From: Halieaceae bacterium UBA6060
GTDB taxonomy: Bacteria; Pseudomonadota; Gammaproteobacteria; Pseudomonadales; Halieaceae
Length of the DNA stretch: 44,282 bases
Assembly (NCBI GenBank): GCA_002428935.1
Contig: DIYG01000180.1
Location: 1 to 44,282 of the forward strand
Direction of reading: 5' to 3'
Below, piece by piece: positions 7,336 through 16,200 of this stretch (positions are counted from its first letter, which is position 1; every line of letters begins with the position of its first letter). The notes under the pieces were generated by a model. The model had not been told where the DNA came from, searched no databases, and saw only the letters and a program-made list of their open reading frames with translations. The position numbers and the translations under genes are program-made.

Positions 7336-8475
7336 ATGGAACAACACACTTCCTTGAGACTGATGGGAGAGCTGCAAAGCCTCGCGCAGGCAAAACGCAG
7401 CTTTGCCCAGAGCGATCCGGTGACCAATGAAGTTGCCAAGTACCACAGCCCAGAGCATTTCCGCCGGGAGCAAGAAACCGTGTTGCGGCGCGGCCCCCAA
7501 ATCGTCGCCCACAGCAGCGAGTTACCGCAGAAGAACAGCTTCCTGACCCGACGCGTCGCCGGCTTACCCCTGTTGCTGACTCGCGACGAGGATGGTGAGG
7601 TCCATGGCTTTCTCAATGTTTGCCGACACCGTGGTACTCGCCTTGTGGATGGCGAATCGGGGTGCAAGGGTCGCTTTGCCTGTCCCTACCACGCCTGGAC
7701 TTGGGATAACCGAGGAGACTTACAGCGGATGCCCTTCGGCGATGAAGGCTTTGCTCATCTCGACAAGTCCGAGTTGGGATTACAGCGACTCCCCTGCGTT
7801 GAACAGTACGGTTGGCTGTGGCTAGCGCCGGATGGGCACCCCCTGGATCTGACCACGGAGCTTCGTGGCCTGGGTGACGATCTCCACTGGCTCGCCGGGG
7901 AAACGCTGGAAATCAAGGCGGCCCACGAAGTGGAGCGACGCGCCAACTGGAAATTGCTGATCGAAGGCGGGCTGGAGGCCTATCATTTTCGCGTGGTCCA
8001 TCGCCAAACGATCGGCCCCCACTTCCCCAACAATCTGTCCTCCTTTGAAGCCTTTGGGGACCATCTGCGGTCGGTACTGCCCCGGGCGGGAATCGAGGCC
8101 CTGCCCATGGACCCAGGGGCTGACTGGTTCATTCGCGACCACGCGAACATTCTCTACTCGTTTTTCCCCATCTCCCAGCTCTTGGTCATGCAGGACCATC
8201 TCGTATGGATTCGTGCCGAACCCCTGGCGGCGGACCTTACGCGCACGGTGATCTATACCCTGGGTGCGAAAGACAGTGACGACGACGCCCATTGGAAGCG
8301 CAATCACGCCATTACCAGCGCGACCCTAAAAGAAGACGGGGAAATCGCCGAGAGCATTCAGGAGGTGATCAATGCCGGCGCCAACGAGGTGTTCCATTTT
8401 GGACGATTCGAGGGCGCCTTGACCCGCTTCAACGACGCGATTGATCGCGCTATGGAAACGCCGATACCCGGCTAA
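7336..8475 (+). CDS. Rieske 2Fe-2S ring-hydroxylating-type oxygenase, alpha subunit
   Basis: 379 residues. The Rieske site C-x-H-x17-C-x2-H is complete: C96 and H98 in NVCRHRGT, C116 and H119 in CPYHAW. The catalytic domain has NWKLLIEGGLEAYHFRVVH with H217 and H222 as two ligands of the mononuclear iron; the third, acidic ligand near the C-terminus cannot be assigned safely (candidate in the AGANEVFHFGRF region). Enzymes of this family use O2 and electrons from a reductase to hydroxylate or demethylate aromatics, carnitine-like amines or sterols. No reductase gene is adjacent, so electrons must come from elsewhere. AAGGAG at 7321-7326 gives a clear ribosome site, 9 nt before the ATG. It is controlled by the divergent TetR operators. 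Confidence 0.88.
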   Translation: MEQHTSLRLMGELQSLAQAKRSFAQSDPVTNEVAKYHSPEHFRREQETVLRRGPQIVAHSSELPQKNSFLTRRVAGLPLLLTRDEDGEVHGFLNVCRHRGTRLVDGESGCKGRFACPYHAWTWDNRGDLQRMPFGDEGFAHLDKSELGLQRLPCVEQYGWLWLAPDGHPLDLTTELRGLGDDLHWLAGETLEIKAAHEVERRANWKLLIEGGLEAYHFRVVHRQTIGPHFPNNLSSFEAFGDHLRSVLPRAGIEALPMDPGADWFIRDHANILYSFFPISQLLVMQDHLVWIRAEPLAADLTRTVIYTLGAKDSDDDAHWKRNHAITSATLKEDGEIAESIQEVINAGANEVFHFGRFEGALTRFNDAIDRAMETPIPG

Positions 8476-8498
8476 ACCCACCGGTTCATGAACAATTT

Positions 8499-8526
8499 GT
8501 AATCTTGCGTCCACCTGCGGGTAATC
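8499..8526 (+). promoter_or_regulatory. Candidate promoter element of the five-gene operon (repeated GTAATC)
   Basis: GTAATC occurs at 8499-8504 and again at 8521-8526, 22 bp apart and 50-75 bp before the first start codon. The spacing fits either the -35 and -10 boxes of an ECF-type sigma factor or two half-sites of an activator. It does not match the TGATCC...TAAGA-type motif known for RpoE/ChrR. Low certainty. Confidence 0.25.
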
Positions 8527-8574
8527 ATCGCGCAGGCATTCTGGTCTCCATTCTCGACCCCATGGAGACTTGTG

Positions 8575-8997
8575 ATGACGCTACAGGAACGCTTTACAGC
8601 GCTCTACACCACCCTTGACCTCGATGCGCTGGAGCGCCTTCCGGGGGTGTACCACTCCCGGGTGACGTTTGCCGATCCGGTGGCGGTACACCAGGGAATT
8701 CTCGCCCTCGACGACTATTTTCGGCGCCTGCTGAAAGGTTGTACGGAGTGTTCCTTCCAGATTCGAGGACAACATTTTGGCGCAAGCGAGGGTTGGGTCA
8801 ACTGGACCATGACCTTCGCCAATCCGCGTCTGAACGGCGGTGAGCCCATCGATGTGGATGGCAGCAGCGTTCTTGAAATTCGCGACGACCGAATCAGTTA
8901 CCAGCGGGATTACTACGATATGGGGGCCATGATCTACGAGCAGATTCCAGTGCTGGGTCGTGTTATCCGCCATATCCGCGGGAGGATGGCGGCATGA
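8575..8997 (+). CDS. NTF2-like (SnoaL-type) protein
   Basis: 140 residues from the ATG at 8575, preceded by GGAG at 8564-8567 (7-nt spacing); a GTG directly before it is less likely. The protein has the single cone-shaped NTF2-like pattern: N-terminal helices, VYHSRVTFADPVAVHQG, a helix (ALDDYFRRLLKG), then beta strands including EGWVNWTMTF, VDGSSVLEIRDDRISYQRDYYD and YEQIPVLGRVIR near the end. The matching relatives commonly start an operon with an SDR, DUF2878, a chalcone-isomerase-like protein and DUF3833. The stop overlaps the SDR start by 4 nt. Whether it is an enzyme or a binding protein is not known. Confidence 0.85.
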   Translation: MTLQERFTALYTTLDLDALERLPGVYHSRVTFADPVAVHQGILALDDYFRRLLKGCTECSFQIRGQHFGASEGWVNWTMTFANPRLNGGEPIDVDGSSVLEIRDDRISYQRDYYDMGAMIYEQIPVLGRVIRHIRGRMAA

Positions 8998-9728
8998 AAA
9001 CGATGCTGATTACCGGGGCCAGCTCCGGTATTGGTCGGGCCACCGCTATCGCCGCCGCCCAGGAGGGCTGGCGGGTGATCGCCTGTGGTCGTAACGAAGA
9101 GCGACTGGCGGCCCTGGTAGAGGAAGCTTCGACGATAGAAACCCGGGCCTTTGATCTCAGTGACCCCGCAGCCTGCGCGACGGCTCTGGGCGACCTGGCT
9201 CCAGACGTTAGCATTCTGAACGCTGGAAGCTGCGAATATGTGGATGTAGATGCCTGGGACACGGCGCTTTTCCGTCGAGTCTTCGAGGCCAACTTCTTTT
9301 CCGTGACCCATTGCCTTGAACAGCTTTTGCCCAGGCTCCAAAGGGGCTCGCAAGTATTGTTTGTAGACAGCCTAGCCCGGCTTCTACCCTTTACGCGCAG
9401 TGAAGCCTACGGGGCAAGCAAAGCCGCCCTGTACTACCTGGCGAAAACCCTCGAAGTCGATCTCAAGGATCGCGGTATCGTTGTTCAGACCGTATCCCCG
9501 GGTTTTGTCCGCACCCCCCTTACGGATCGCAATGACTTTGCCATGCCCATGCGCGTGGAACCGGAAGACGCGGCCCGGGCTATCCTGCGCAGCGTGCATC
9601 GGCGTCGGGCAACCGGCTATTTCCCGGCGCTGTTCGCGGCCATATTGCGCGGCCTGGGGGCCTTACCCAGCGCCTGGCAGGTGTCCCTGTGTCGACGGAT
9701 GGCGCGGCGCCAGGCGGTGGCGTCATGA
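8994..9728 (+). CDS. Short-chain dehydrogenase/reductase (SDR)
   Basis: 244 residues, classical SDR length. The nucleotide motif TGASSGIG is at 7-14, NAG at 76-78, and the catalytic set is N100, S126 (VDSLARL) and Y139-x3-K143 (AYGASK). After the beta-2 strand, CGRNEERL suggests NADP(H) preference because of the arginine. The C-terminal region after about 205 is rich in Arg and hydrophobic residues, perhaps membrane-associated. It is the second gene of a five-gene unit, with ATGA overlaps at both ends. The substrate is unknown; the lipoprotein and membrane-protein neighbours point to a lipid or quinone-like compound, which is inference. Confidence 0.9.
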   Translation: MKTMLITGASSGIGRATAIAAAQEGWRVIACGRNEERLAALVEEASTIETRAFDLSDPAACATALGDLAPDVSILNAGSCEYVDVDAWDTALFRRVFEANFFSVTHCLEQLLPRLQRGSQVLFVDSLARLLPFTRSEAYGASKAALYYLAKTLEVDLKDRGIVVQTVSPGFVRTPLTDRNDFAMPMRVEPEDAARAILRSVHRRRATGYFPALFAAILRGLGALPSAWQVSLCRRMARRQAVAS

Positions 9729-10282
9729 GCACTCGCCCCTACAGCAAACTTCTAAACTTCGCCTGGTATCAACTGCTGTGGTTTACCGCTGTGTTGGGCG
9801 GTTCGGCGACTCAGGGTTTTCTTTTACCCCTGCTGATACTGCACCTGGCGATGGTTGGGAATTGGCGCCGGGAGCTGACCCTCATGCTCGGCGCAGCGAC
9901 CCTCGGAGCTACCTGCGACGCGCTGCTGACAACCGCGGGTTATTTTGTCTTCGCTGACACGGCCTACGGTTTGCCGATTCCCCTGTGGCTGGTCGCTATT
10001 TGGATGGGCTTTGCCGGCACCCTGCGCCACAGCATGACGTTTATGGTGAGTCGCCCGCGCCTGTTCACCATGGCCGCCGGCCTGTTCGCCCCCATGACCT
10101 ATCTCGCGGCCCAGCGTCTGGGCGCCGTGTCCTTTCCCCTGGGGAATGGGCCCACAGCCATTGTGATCGGTTTGACCTGGGTTACGCTGACCCCTGTGTT
10201 GGTGTGGCTGAGTGCCCAGACGGAAGGAACCTTCCTTCGGTTTGCTCACGACACTCCGATCCCCAGGGAGCTGCAACCATGA
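9725..10282 (+). CDS. DUF2878 family integral membrane protein
   Basis: 185 residues from the ATG at 9725, which overlaps the SDR stop as ATGA. An upstream in-frame start exists inside the SDR gene but lacks the coupling. Five or six hydrophobic helices are visible, beginning with LLNFAWYQLLWFTAVLGG, a typical DUF2878 start, and including WLVAIWMGFAGTLRHSM. The family is uncharacterised and is found with the same neighbours in Vibrio, Shewanella, Pseudomonas and Halieaceae relatives. The stop overlaps the next start by 4 nt. Confidence 0.82.
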   Translation: MSTRPYSKLLNFAWYQLLWFTAVLGGSATQGFLLPLLILHLAMVGNWRRELTLMLGAATLGATCDALLTTAGYFVFADTAYGLPIPLWLVAIWMGFAGTLRHSMTFMVSRPRLFTMAAGLFAPMTYLAAQRLGAVSFPLGNGPTAIVIGLTWVTLTPVLVWLSAQTEGTFLRFAHDTPIPRELQP

Positions 10283-10809
10283 AACGATCCCGATTCTCCC
10301 GTTGGTGGCTCCTGGCCCTCGCCCTGTCGACTCTAATGCCAGGTCGCAGTCACGGCCTGGCGATTCCGGAAATGGCCACCCTGGAGCGAGTGGGGGCGGC
10401 TCGCATGCAGGTGCTGTTCTGGAACATCTACGATGCCGTACTGTTTGCTCCCCAGGGGACCTGGTCCGACGAAGGGCCCTACGCCTTGGCACTTACTTAT
10501 CTGCGGGATCTAAATGGCCAGGCCATCGCCGAGCGCTCCATTGAGGAAATCCGCCGTCAGGGTCGCACCGACGAGCAGACCCTACGGCGCTGGCAAAAGC
10601 TTCTTACAGAGATAATCCCCGATGTGCGTGAACGCGACGAAATCACCGGTTTTGCCGACGAGCAGGCTCACACCCGGTTTTATCTTGATGGCCGCCTGAT
10701 CGGCACTGTTGAGGAGCCGGAATTTACCCGGGCTTTCTTCGGCATTTGGCTTGATGAGACAACCTCGGAACCTTCACTCAGAGCACGGCTTTTGGGAGAT
10801 CAACGATGA
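10279..10809 (+). CDS. Chalcone isomerase-like periplasmic protein
   Basis: 176 residues from the ATG at 10279, with GGGAG at 10266-10270 as ribosome site. The N-terminus (KRSRFSRWWLLALALSTLMPGRSHG) is a signal peptide. The mature part has the bacterial chalcone-isomerase-like pattern: an MQVLFWNIYDAVLFAP strand after a short lead, ALALTYLRDLNGQAIAERS, then a helical LLTEIIPDVRERDEITGF and YLDGRLIGTVEEPEFTRAFFGIWLDE. Bacterial members are not known to isomerise flavonoids and may bind lipids or fatty acids. The ends overlap DUF2878 and DUF3833 genes by 4 nt each. Confidence 0.8.
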   Translation: MKRSRFSRWWLLALALSTLMPGRSHGLAIPEMATLERVGAARMQVLFWNIYDAVLFAPQGTWSDEGPYALALTYLRDLNGQAIAERSIEEIRRQGRTDEQTLRRWQKLLTEIIPDVRERDEITGFADEQAHTRFYLDGRLIGTVEEPEFTRAFFGIWLDETTSEPSLRARLLGDQR

Positions 10810-11354
10810 ACGTGAGATTGGCAGCGATCGCTTTGTGCCTTGGCCTGGTGGGCTGTGCAACGAGTCTCGATGGAAACCGCTACAGCGCCCAGACCCCCGC
10901 CTTTGGCTTGTTTGAGTTCTTTGAGGGCTCTGTAAAAGCCTGGGGTCTGGTGCAGAACCGCTCCGGCGAAGTCGTGCAGCGCTTCGAGGTAGACATCGAA
11001 GGCCGGGTCGACGGCGATGAGCTCACCCTGGATGAGGTGTTTCGCTACGGCCTGGGAGAGGGGGTAACGGAGCGTGTTTGGAACATCAGCCGAAACCCCG
11101 ATGGTAGCTACGTGGGCACCGCGGGTGACATTCTCGAGAAGGCCCGGGGTAGCAGCTATGGCAACGCGTTCCGCTGGACCTATGAGATGGATCTACCGGT
11201 GGGTGACAAGACCTACCGGGTGAAGTTTGATGATTGGATTTTCGCCCTCGATGAACGGCGCATCATGAACCGCTCCTACATCCAGAAGTTTGGCCTTGAT
11301 GTCGCCGAGGTGACGATCTTTATGGAGAAGCAGTCCGCCCCGACCTCGTCTTAG
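10806..11354 (+). CDS. DUF3833 family lipoprotein
   Basis: 182 residues. The signal peptide ends in the lipobox LVGC, so C17 is the lipidated residue; Ala follows, which does not retain it at the inner membrane and suggests an outer-membrane location. The body begins with the DUF3833 feature FGLFEFFEGSVKAWGLVQNRSGEVVQRF (split here for length only) and continues as beta strands such as DWIFALDERRIMNRS. The family is uncharacterised; its repeated company with SDR, DUF2878 and NTF2-like genes suggests an envelope-lipid role under oxidative or light stress. Last gene of the operon; a hairpin follows directly. Confidence 0.85.
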   Translation: MNVRLAAIALCLGLVGCATSLDGNRYSAQTPAFGLFEFFEGSVKAWGLVQNRSGEVVQRFEVDIEGRVDGDELTLDEVFRYGLGEGVTERVWNISRNPDGSYVGTAGDILEKARGSSYGNAFRWTYEMDLPVGDKTYRVKFDDWIFALDERRIMNRSYIQKFGLDVAEVTIFMEKQSAPTSS

Positions 11355-11361
11355 ATTGCCT

Positions 11362-11384
11362 CACGGGCGGTTATTCCGCCCGTG
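11362..11384. terminator. Terminator-like hairpin between convergent operons
   Basis: CACGGGCGG-TTATT-CCGCCCGTG is a perfect 9-bp stem with a 5-nt loop, directly followed by a second small hairpin (GGAGG-AAG-CCTCC). There is no T-run on either side. It lies between the DUF3833 stop and the sensor kinase stop and may serve both strands. Confidence 0.6.
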
Positions 11385-11401
11385 GAGGAAGCCTCCCCAA
11401 G

Positions 11402-12451
11402 CTAAGACACTCCCGCGCTCACGGGCAGGGTGAATTCCACGCAGAGGCCCGTCTGTCCATCGTTCCTTCCTTTGAGTTTCAAGGTGCCCCCATGGCGGCG
11501 CAGGATCGCCGCCACCAGGGGTAGACCCAGGCCATTCCCGGGTTCACTGCGGCTGTCGTCGAGGCGCTGAAACCGTTCCAGCACCTGGGCGCGACGATGT
11601 TCCGGTATCCCCGGTCCCTCATCGCACACCGTTACGGTGGCCGTATCCCCCCGACACGCCACGTGGACGTCAATGGCTCCACCGGGAGCGGTGAATTTGC
11701 TGGCGTTATCGATCAGGTTGACGATGCCCTGGAAGAGTAAGTCTCGATCCGCGGCAACGAGGCAAGGGTCGCCCGCTACGGACAGAGGTTGGTTTTTCTC
11801 GGCCAGCACCGGCTCGTAGAGCTCGGTGGCATCGCGCAGGAGATCTCGCAGGTCTACCTCGGCCAGGGCCAGGGGTTGTTTGCCCGCCTCGATGGCGGAG
11901 ATCCGCAACAGGCTGCGAAAGATGGCCAGGGTGTCGTCGAGTTCCCCCAGGAGCTGATCGCGAACCGCACCATCGGTTTGCTCTTCGATAGATGCCCGCA
12001 GGCGCGTAAGAGGGGTGCGAAGATCGTGGGCGATGTTGTCGGATACGGCCTTGATACCATCGACCCGCAGTTCCAGCTCTTCGAGCATACTGTTCAAAAG
12101 CGCCGAAACCTTGCTGAGATCGTCCCAGGAACTGTCCACGGGGAGGCGCTCGGCAAGATTGCCCGTGCGGATAATTCGTTCCGTGGTCTCGGCCATGCGC
12201 TCAAAACGGGTGGCCACATAGTAGGTGACCCCGTAGCTGAGAGCGAAGATCAGCAACAGCACAAGCACCAGAGCGCCGCCGACCAGCCACAGTTCTCGTT
12301 GCAAAGCCGTCGCCGGGTCTCGCAGCAGCGACCCGTCGAAGGCGACAAAGAACAGATGAGCGGCGAAGAGCAGGCCCAGCAGAATAAGCACCGCAAACAG
12401 CGCACCCATCTGGTAGCTCGAGCTGCGCAGGAGTTTGCGCAGGAGGGTCAT
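11402..12451 (-). CDS. HAMP-domain sensor histidine kinase
   Basis: 349 residues. Two membrane helices (about 15-38 and 55-80) enclose a very short periplasmic loop of about 20 residues, so the signal is probably sensed in the membrane or through a partner. HAMP follows (about 80-132), then the H-box SDNIAHDLRTPLTRLR with phosphorylated H142, the N-box NLIDNASKF, and the ATP-lid motifs CDEGPGIP and GNGLGLPLV. The start overlaps the response-regulator stop by one base (TGATG), so the pair is translationally coupled. The architecture resembles heavy-metal or QseC-like kinases with a reduced sensor; the stimulus is unknown. Confidence 0.9.
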   Translation of the reverse strand: MTLLRKLLRSSSYQMGALFAVLILLGLLFAAHLFFVAFDGSLLRDPATALQRELWLVGGALVLVLLLIFALSYGVTYYVATRFERMAETTERIIRTGNLAERLPVDSSWDDLSKVSALLNSMLEELELRVDGIKAVSDNIAHDLRTPLTRLRASIEEQTDGAVRDQLLGELDDTLAIFRSLLRISAIEAGKQPLALAEVDLRDLLRDATELYEPVLAEKNQPLSVAGDPCLVAADRDLLFQGIVNLIDNASKFTAPGGAIDVHVACRGDTATVTVCDEGPGIPEHRRAQVLERFQRLDDSRSEPGNGLGLPLVAAILRRHGGTLKLKGRNDGQTGLCVEFTLPVSAGVS

Positions 12452-13128
12452 CAGCTACTCTCGCTCAGGCGATAACCGGCGCCGCGCACCGTGTGAATAA
12501 GCGCGTGATCATGATCTTTGTCGATTTTCTGTCGCAGACGACTGATGTGCACATCGATGATGTTGGTCTGGGGGTCGAAGTGATAGTCCCAGACGTTTTC
12601 CAAAAGCATGGTGCGGGTGACTACCTGATTCTGGTTGCGCAGCAGGTATTCGAGCAGGGCGAACTCCCGGGGGTTCAAATCGATGCTTTGGTCCCCACGA
12701 TTTACTCGTCGGGAAAGCAGGTCCATATGCAGATCCCGACACTGGAGGGTGGTTTGCGTGTCGGCGCTGCCTCGGCGCAGGGTCAAGACCTCCAGGCGGG
12801 CGAGGAGTTCTTCAAAGGCGAAGGGCTTTACCAGGTAATCGTCTGCCCCCGAGCGGAGGCCCTTGACGCGATCGGTGACCTCGCCGCGCGCCGAAAGCAT
12901 GAGAATCGGCACGGCGTTCCCCGAGGCGCGCAGAGCATGGAGGATGCCGATGCCGTCGATGTCCGGCAGCATCCAGTCCATGACCAGGGCGTCGTAGGTC
13001 TCGCTGGTGGCCAGAAAGAGCCCGTCCTTGCCATTGGCGGCGGTGTCCACCTGATGGCCTGCCTCGCGGAGCCCTTTCTCGACGTAACGAAGCACCTTTT
13101 CGTCGTCTTCTACGACCAGGTAGCGCAT
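12451..13128 (-). CDS. OmpR/PhoB-family response regulator
   Basis: 225 residues from the ATG at 13128, which gives the family start MRYLVVEDDE; the frame stays open upstream but those residues are unlike the family. Receiver domain: acidic pair in VEDDE (8-9), phosphorylated D51 in VMDWMLPDIDG, and the conserved lysine in LVKPF. The C-terminal winged helix (about 125-225) contains LNPREFALLEYLLRNQNQ and RLRQKI...HTVRGAGYRL. It works with the coupled kinase. It is divergent from the large secreted BNR protein, 112 bp away, making that gene a possible target, though no operator is obvious. Confidence 0.93.
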   Translation of the reverse strand: MRYLVVEDDEKVLRYVEKGLREAGHQVDTAANGKDGLFLATSETYDALVMDWMLPDIDGIGILHALRASGNAVPILMLSARGEVTDRVKGLRSGADDYLVKPFAFEELLARLEVLTLRRGSADTQTTLQCRDLHMDLLSRRVNRGDQSIDLNPREFALLEYLLRNQNQVVTRTMLLENVWDYHFDPQTNIIDVHISRLRQKIDKDHDHALIHTVRGAGYRLSESS

Positions 13129-13240
13129 GAACGTCTCGCACGGGGGGTCAGGGGTGATTTTCGAACGCTCTTGTCTTGCAATACAAGCCCTTCCTGATGC
13201 TAAGCTTCGCGCCCTCACCAGGAACACAGGTAACAAAACA

Positions 13241-16200
13241 ATGTTCTCAATTCTGCGGATTATGCTGGCAAGCACGCTGGCGTTTGCAGCACCTTTAGCT
13301 TTCGCCGCCGATGACGACGCTCCGAATCCTTACGGAGGTCTTCACTGGCGCAACATTGGGCCCGCTTTCATGTCGGGTCGAATTTCGGATATCGACTGGG
13401 ATCCCACCGACGACAGCGTTTGGTACGTCGGTGTGGGCTCCGGTGGGGTATGGAAGACGGTTAATGCCGGGACCACCTGGACACCGGTTTTCGACAAGCA
13501 GTCGTCCTACTCCATTGGTAACGTCACGGTGGATCCGTCCAACCCTCACACCGTGTGGGTAGGTACCGGTGAAGACGTTGGGGGCCGCCATGTGGGCTTC
13601 GGCGATGGCATCTATCGCTCCGACGATGCCGGCCAAAACTGGACCAACAAAGGTCTTAAGGAATCCCAGCACATCTCCACGATCATCGTGCACCCGGAAG
13701 ACTCCGATACGGTATGGGCAGCGGTCCAGGGCCCGCTCTGGAGCAAGGGTGGAGAGCGCGGTCTGTACATGACCACGGATGGTGGTGATAGCTGGGAAAA
13801 GACCCTCGGCGGCGGCGAATGGACCGGCGTTACGGACTTAGTTATCGACCCTCGAGACCCCAATGTCCTGTACGCGGCAACCTGGCAGCATCACCGCACG
13901 GTGGCGGGCTACATGGGCGGTGGCCCGGAGACGGCGCTGCACAAGTCCACCGATGGCGGACGGAGCTGGACCAAGCTGGAAACGGGTCTCCCCACGGGTA
14001 ATCTCGGCAAGATCGGCCTGAGCATCTCGCCACAAAACCCCGATGTGGTTTACGCGGCGATAGAGCTGAATCGCCGCGAGGGTGGTGTATGGCGCTCCGA
14101 CGATCGTGGTGCGAGCTGGGTGAAAGGCGCTGACGCCGTTGGTGGCGGTACGGGCCCTCACTACTATCAGGAGCTTTTCGCCAGCCCCCACCAGTTCGAC
14201 CGGCTGTATCTGGTTGGCCCAACGGTGCAGAAGTCCGAAGACGGCGGGAAAACCTTCGAGCCCATGCCCCATCCGAATCAGCACAGCGACATGCACGCTG
14301 TGGTCTTCCACCCGACGGACCCCGACTACATCATGATGGGCACTGATGGTGGCTTGTATGAAAGCTTTGATCTGGGCGAGACATGGCGTTTTGTGAAGAA
14401 CTTGCCCCTCACGCAGTACTACAAGCTGGCCCTCGATGATGCTGAGCCCTTTTACAACATCTACGGTGGTACCCAGGACAACAACACCCAGGGCGGTCCC
14501 TCGCGCACGGACAGCGTGAATGGCATTCGCAATGCCGACTGGAAAGTGGTCCTCGGTGGCGATGGTCATCAGCCGGCCACGGAGCCCGGTAACCCGGACA
14601 TCATGTATGCCGAGTGGCAGCAGGGGAACCTGACACGGGTCGACTTGATCACGGGCGAGTCCGTGTACATCAAGCCTCAGCCTGCCCCCGGTGATCCGCC
14701 GGAGCGATTCAACTGGGATTCACCGATTCTCGTATCCCCCCACAAGCCGACGCGACTCTACTTTGCTTCTCAGCGCGTGTGGCGCTCGGAAAACCGTGGC
14801 GACGAGTGGACGGCGATCTCTGGAGATCTGACCCGTAACGAGGACCGCATGCTCATGCCGTTCATGGGTCAGACCTGGAGTTGGGACGCGCCCTGGGACA
14901 TGTACGCCATGTCCGATTACAACACCATCACGTCGCTGGCAGAGTCGCCCCTCCAGGAAGGCTTGCTCTACGCTGGCACCGACGACGGTTTGATTCAGGT
15001 GTCGGAGAACGGTGGCGGTAGCTGGAGACAGATAGAAGTCGGCTCCCTGCCTGGCGTGCCTGACACGGCGTTCATCAACGACATCCGTGCCGATCTCCAC
15101 GACGTGAACACCGTCTACGTGGCTCTGGATAACCACAAGTACGGTGATTTCACACCCTACCTCCTCGTATCTCGTAACCGGGGCCGCAGCTGGACAAGCA
15201 TCAGCGATGGGATTCCCGAGCGGCACCTCGTTTGGCGTGTGGTACAGGATCACGAGCGCGCTAGCCTGATGTTTGCGGCGACGGAGTTTGGGGTGTATTT
15301 GACCCTTAACGGCGGCGACAGCTGGGAGAAGTTCAGCGCTGGTATGCCCACGATTTCCATTCGGGATATCCAGATCCAGCGTCGTGAAAACGACCTGGTG
15401 GCGGCAAGCTTCGGTCGCGGCTTCTTCGTGCTGGACGATTACTCGGCCCTGCGTGAACTCGCCGACGATACCCTCGATCAGGAAGCGGTGCTGTTTGAGA
15501 CCCGCGACGCCCACTGGTACTTCCAACGGCAAGTTCTGGGTGCGACGAAACGTGGCAGTCAAGGCGATCAGCTCTACGTGGCGGAAAACCCACCTTTCGG
15601 TGCCGTCCTGACCTACCACCTGGCCGAAGGCTTCCCTACCCTGGAGAAGCAACGGCAGGAAGCCGAGAAGGAAGTGCTGGATGAAGGCAGTTCCGTGCGC
15701 TTTCCCGGTTGGGAAGCCGTTGAGGCCGAGCGCCGTGAGACCGCGCCGGCTCTGAAGCTGGTTATTCGCGATGCCGATGGCAATGTGATCCGACGGGTCG
15801 ACGCGCCGGCAGAGAAAGGCTTCCAGCGCGTGGCCTGGGATTTGCGGCATCCGTACTACGGCTCCGTGGAAACACCGCCGAACTGGCAAGGTCTGCCGCC
15901 CAGCGGATTTATGGTCCGCCCGGGAACCTATAGCGCGGAACTGGTGCTTATGAAAGATGGTGCCAGCCGTCGCCTTGATGGCCCTGTGAGCTTCGATGTG
16001 GTGCGCATGTACAAGGAGCCGGCCCTGAAAGGCGCGTCCCTTGATGAAATCGACGCCTTCTGGAAAGCGTATTCCGCGCTCTCCGGTCAGATCAGCGCGG
16101 CTCGCTACGCCCTGGAGGATGCGGTCGAAGATGTAGAAACCATGCAAAGCATGTTGGCGGTTACGGCATCAGCGCCGGGCGCCCTGGATGCGAAGGTCCA

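Noticed and set aside
8475..8575. RpoE/ChrR-type promoter (TGATCC...TAAGA) or LitR/PplR site (TGTACA pairs) before the five-gene operon
   Set aside because: Neither motif is present in this gap; only the GTAATC repeats are seen.
14720..16147. A 475-codon open frame antisense to the BNR protein gene
   Set aside because: The plus-strand frame encodes a signal peptide and regular Asp-box repeats; the minus frame has no family features and follows from GC-rich codon use that lacks stops on the complement.
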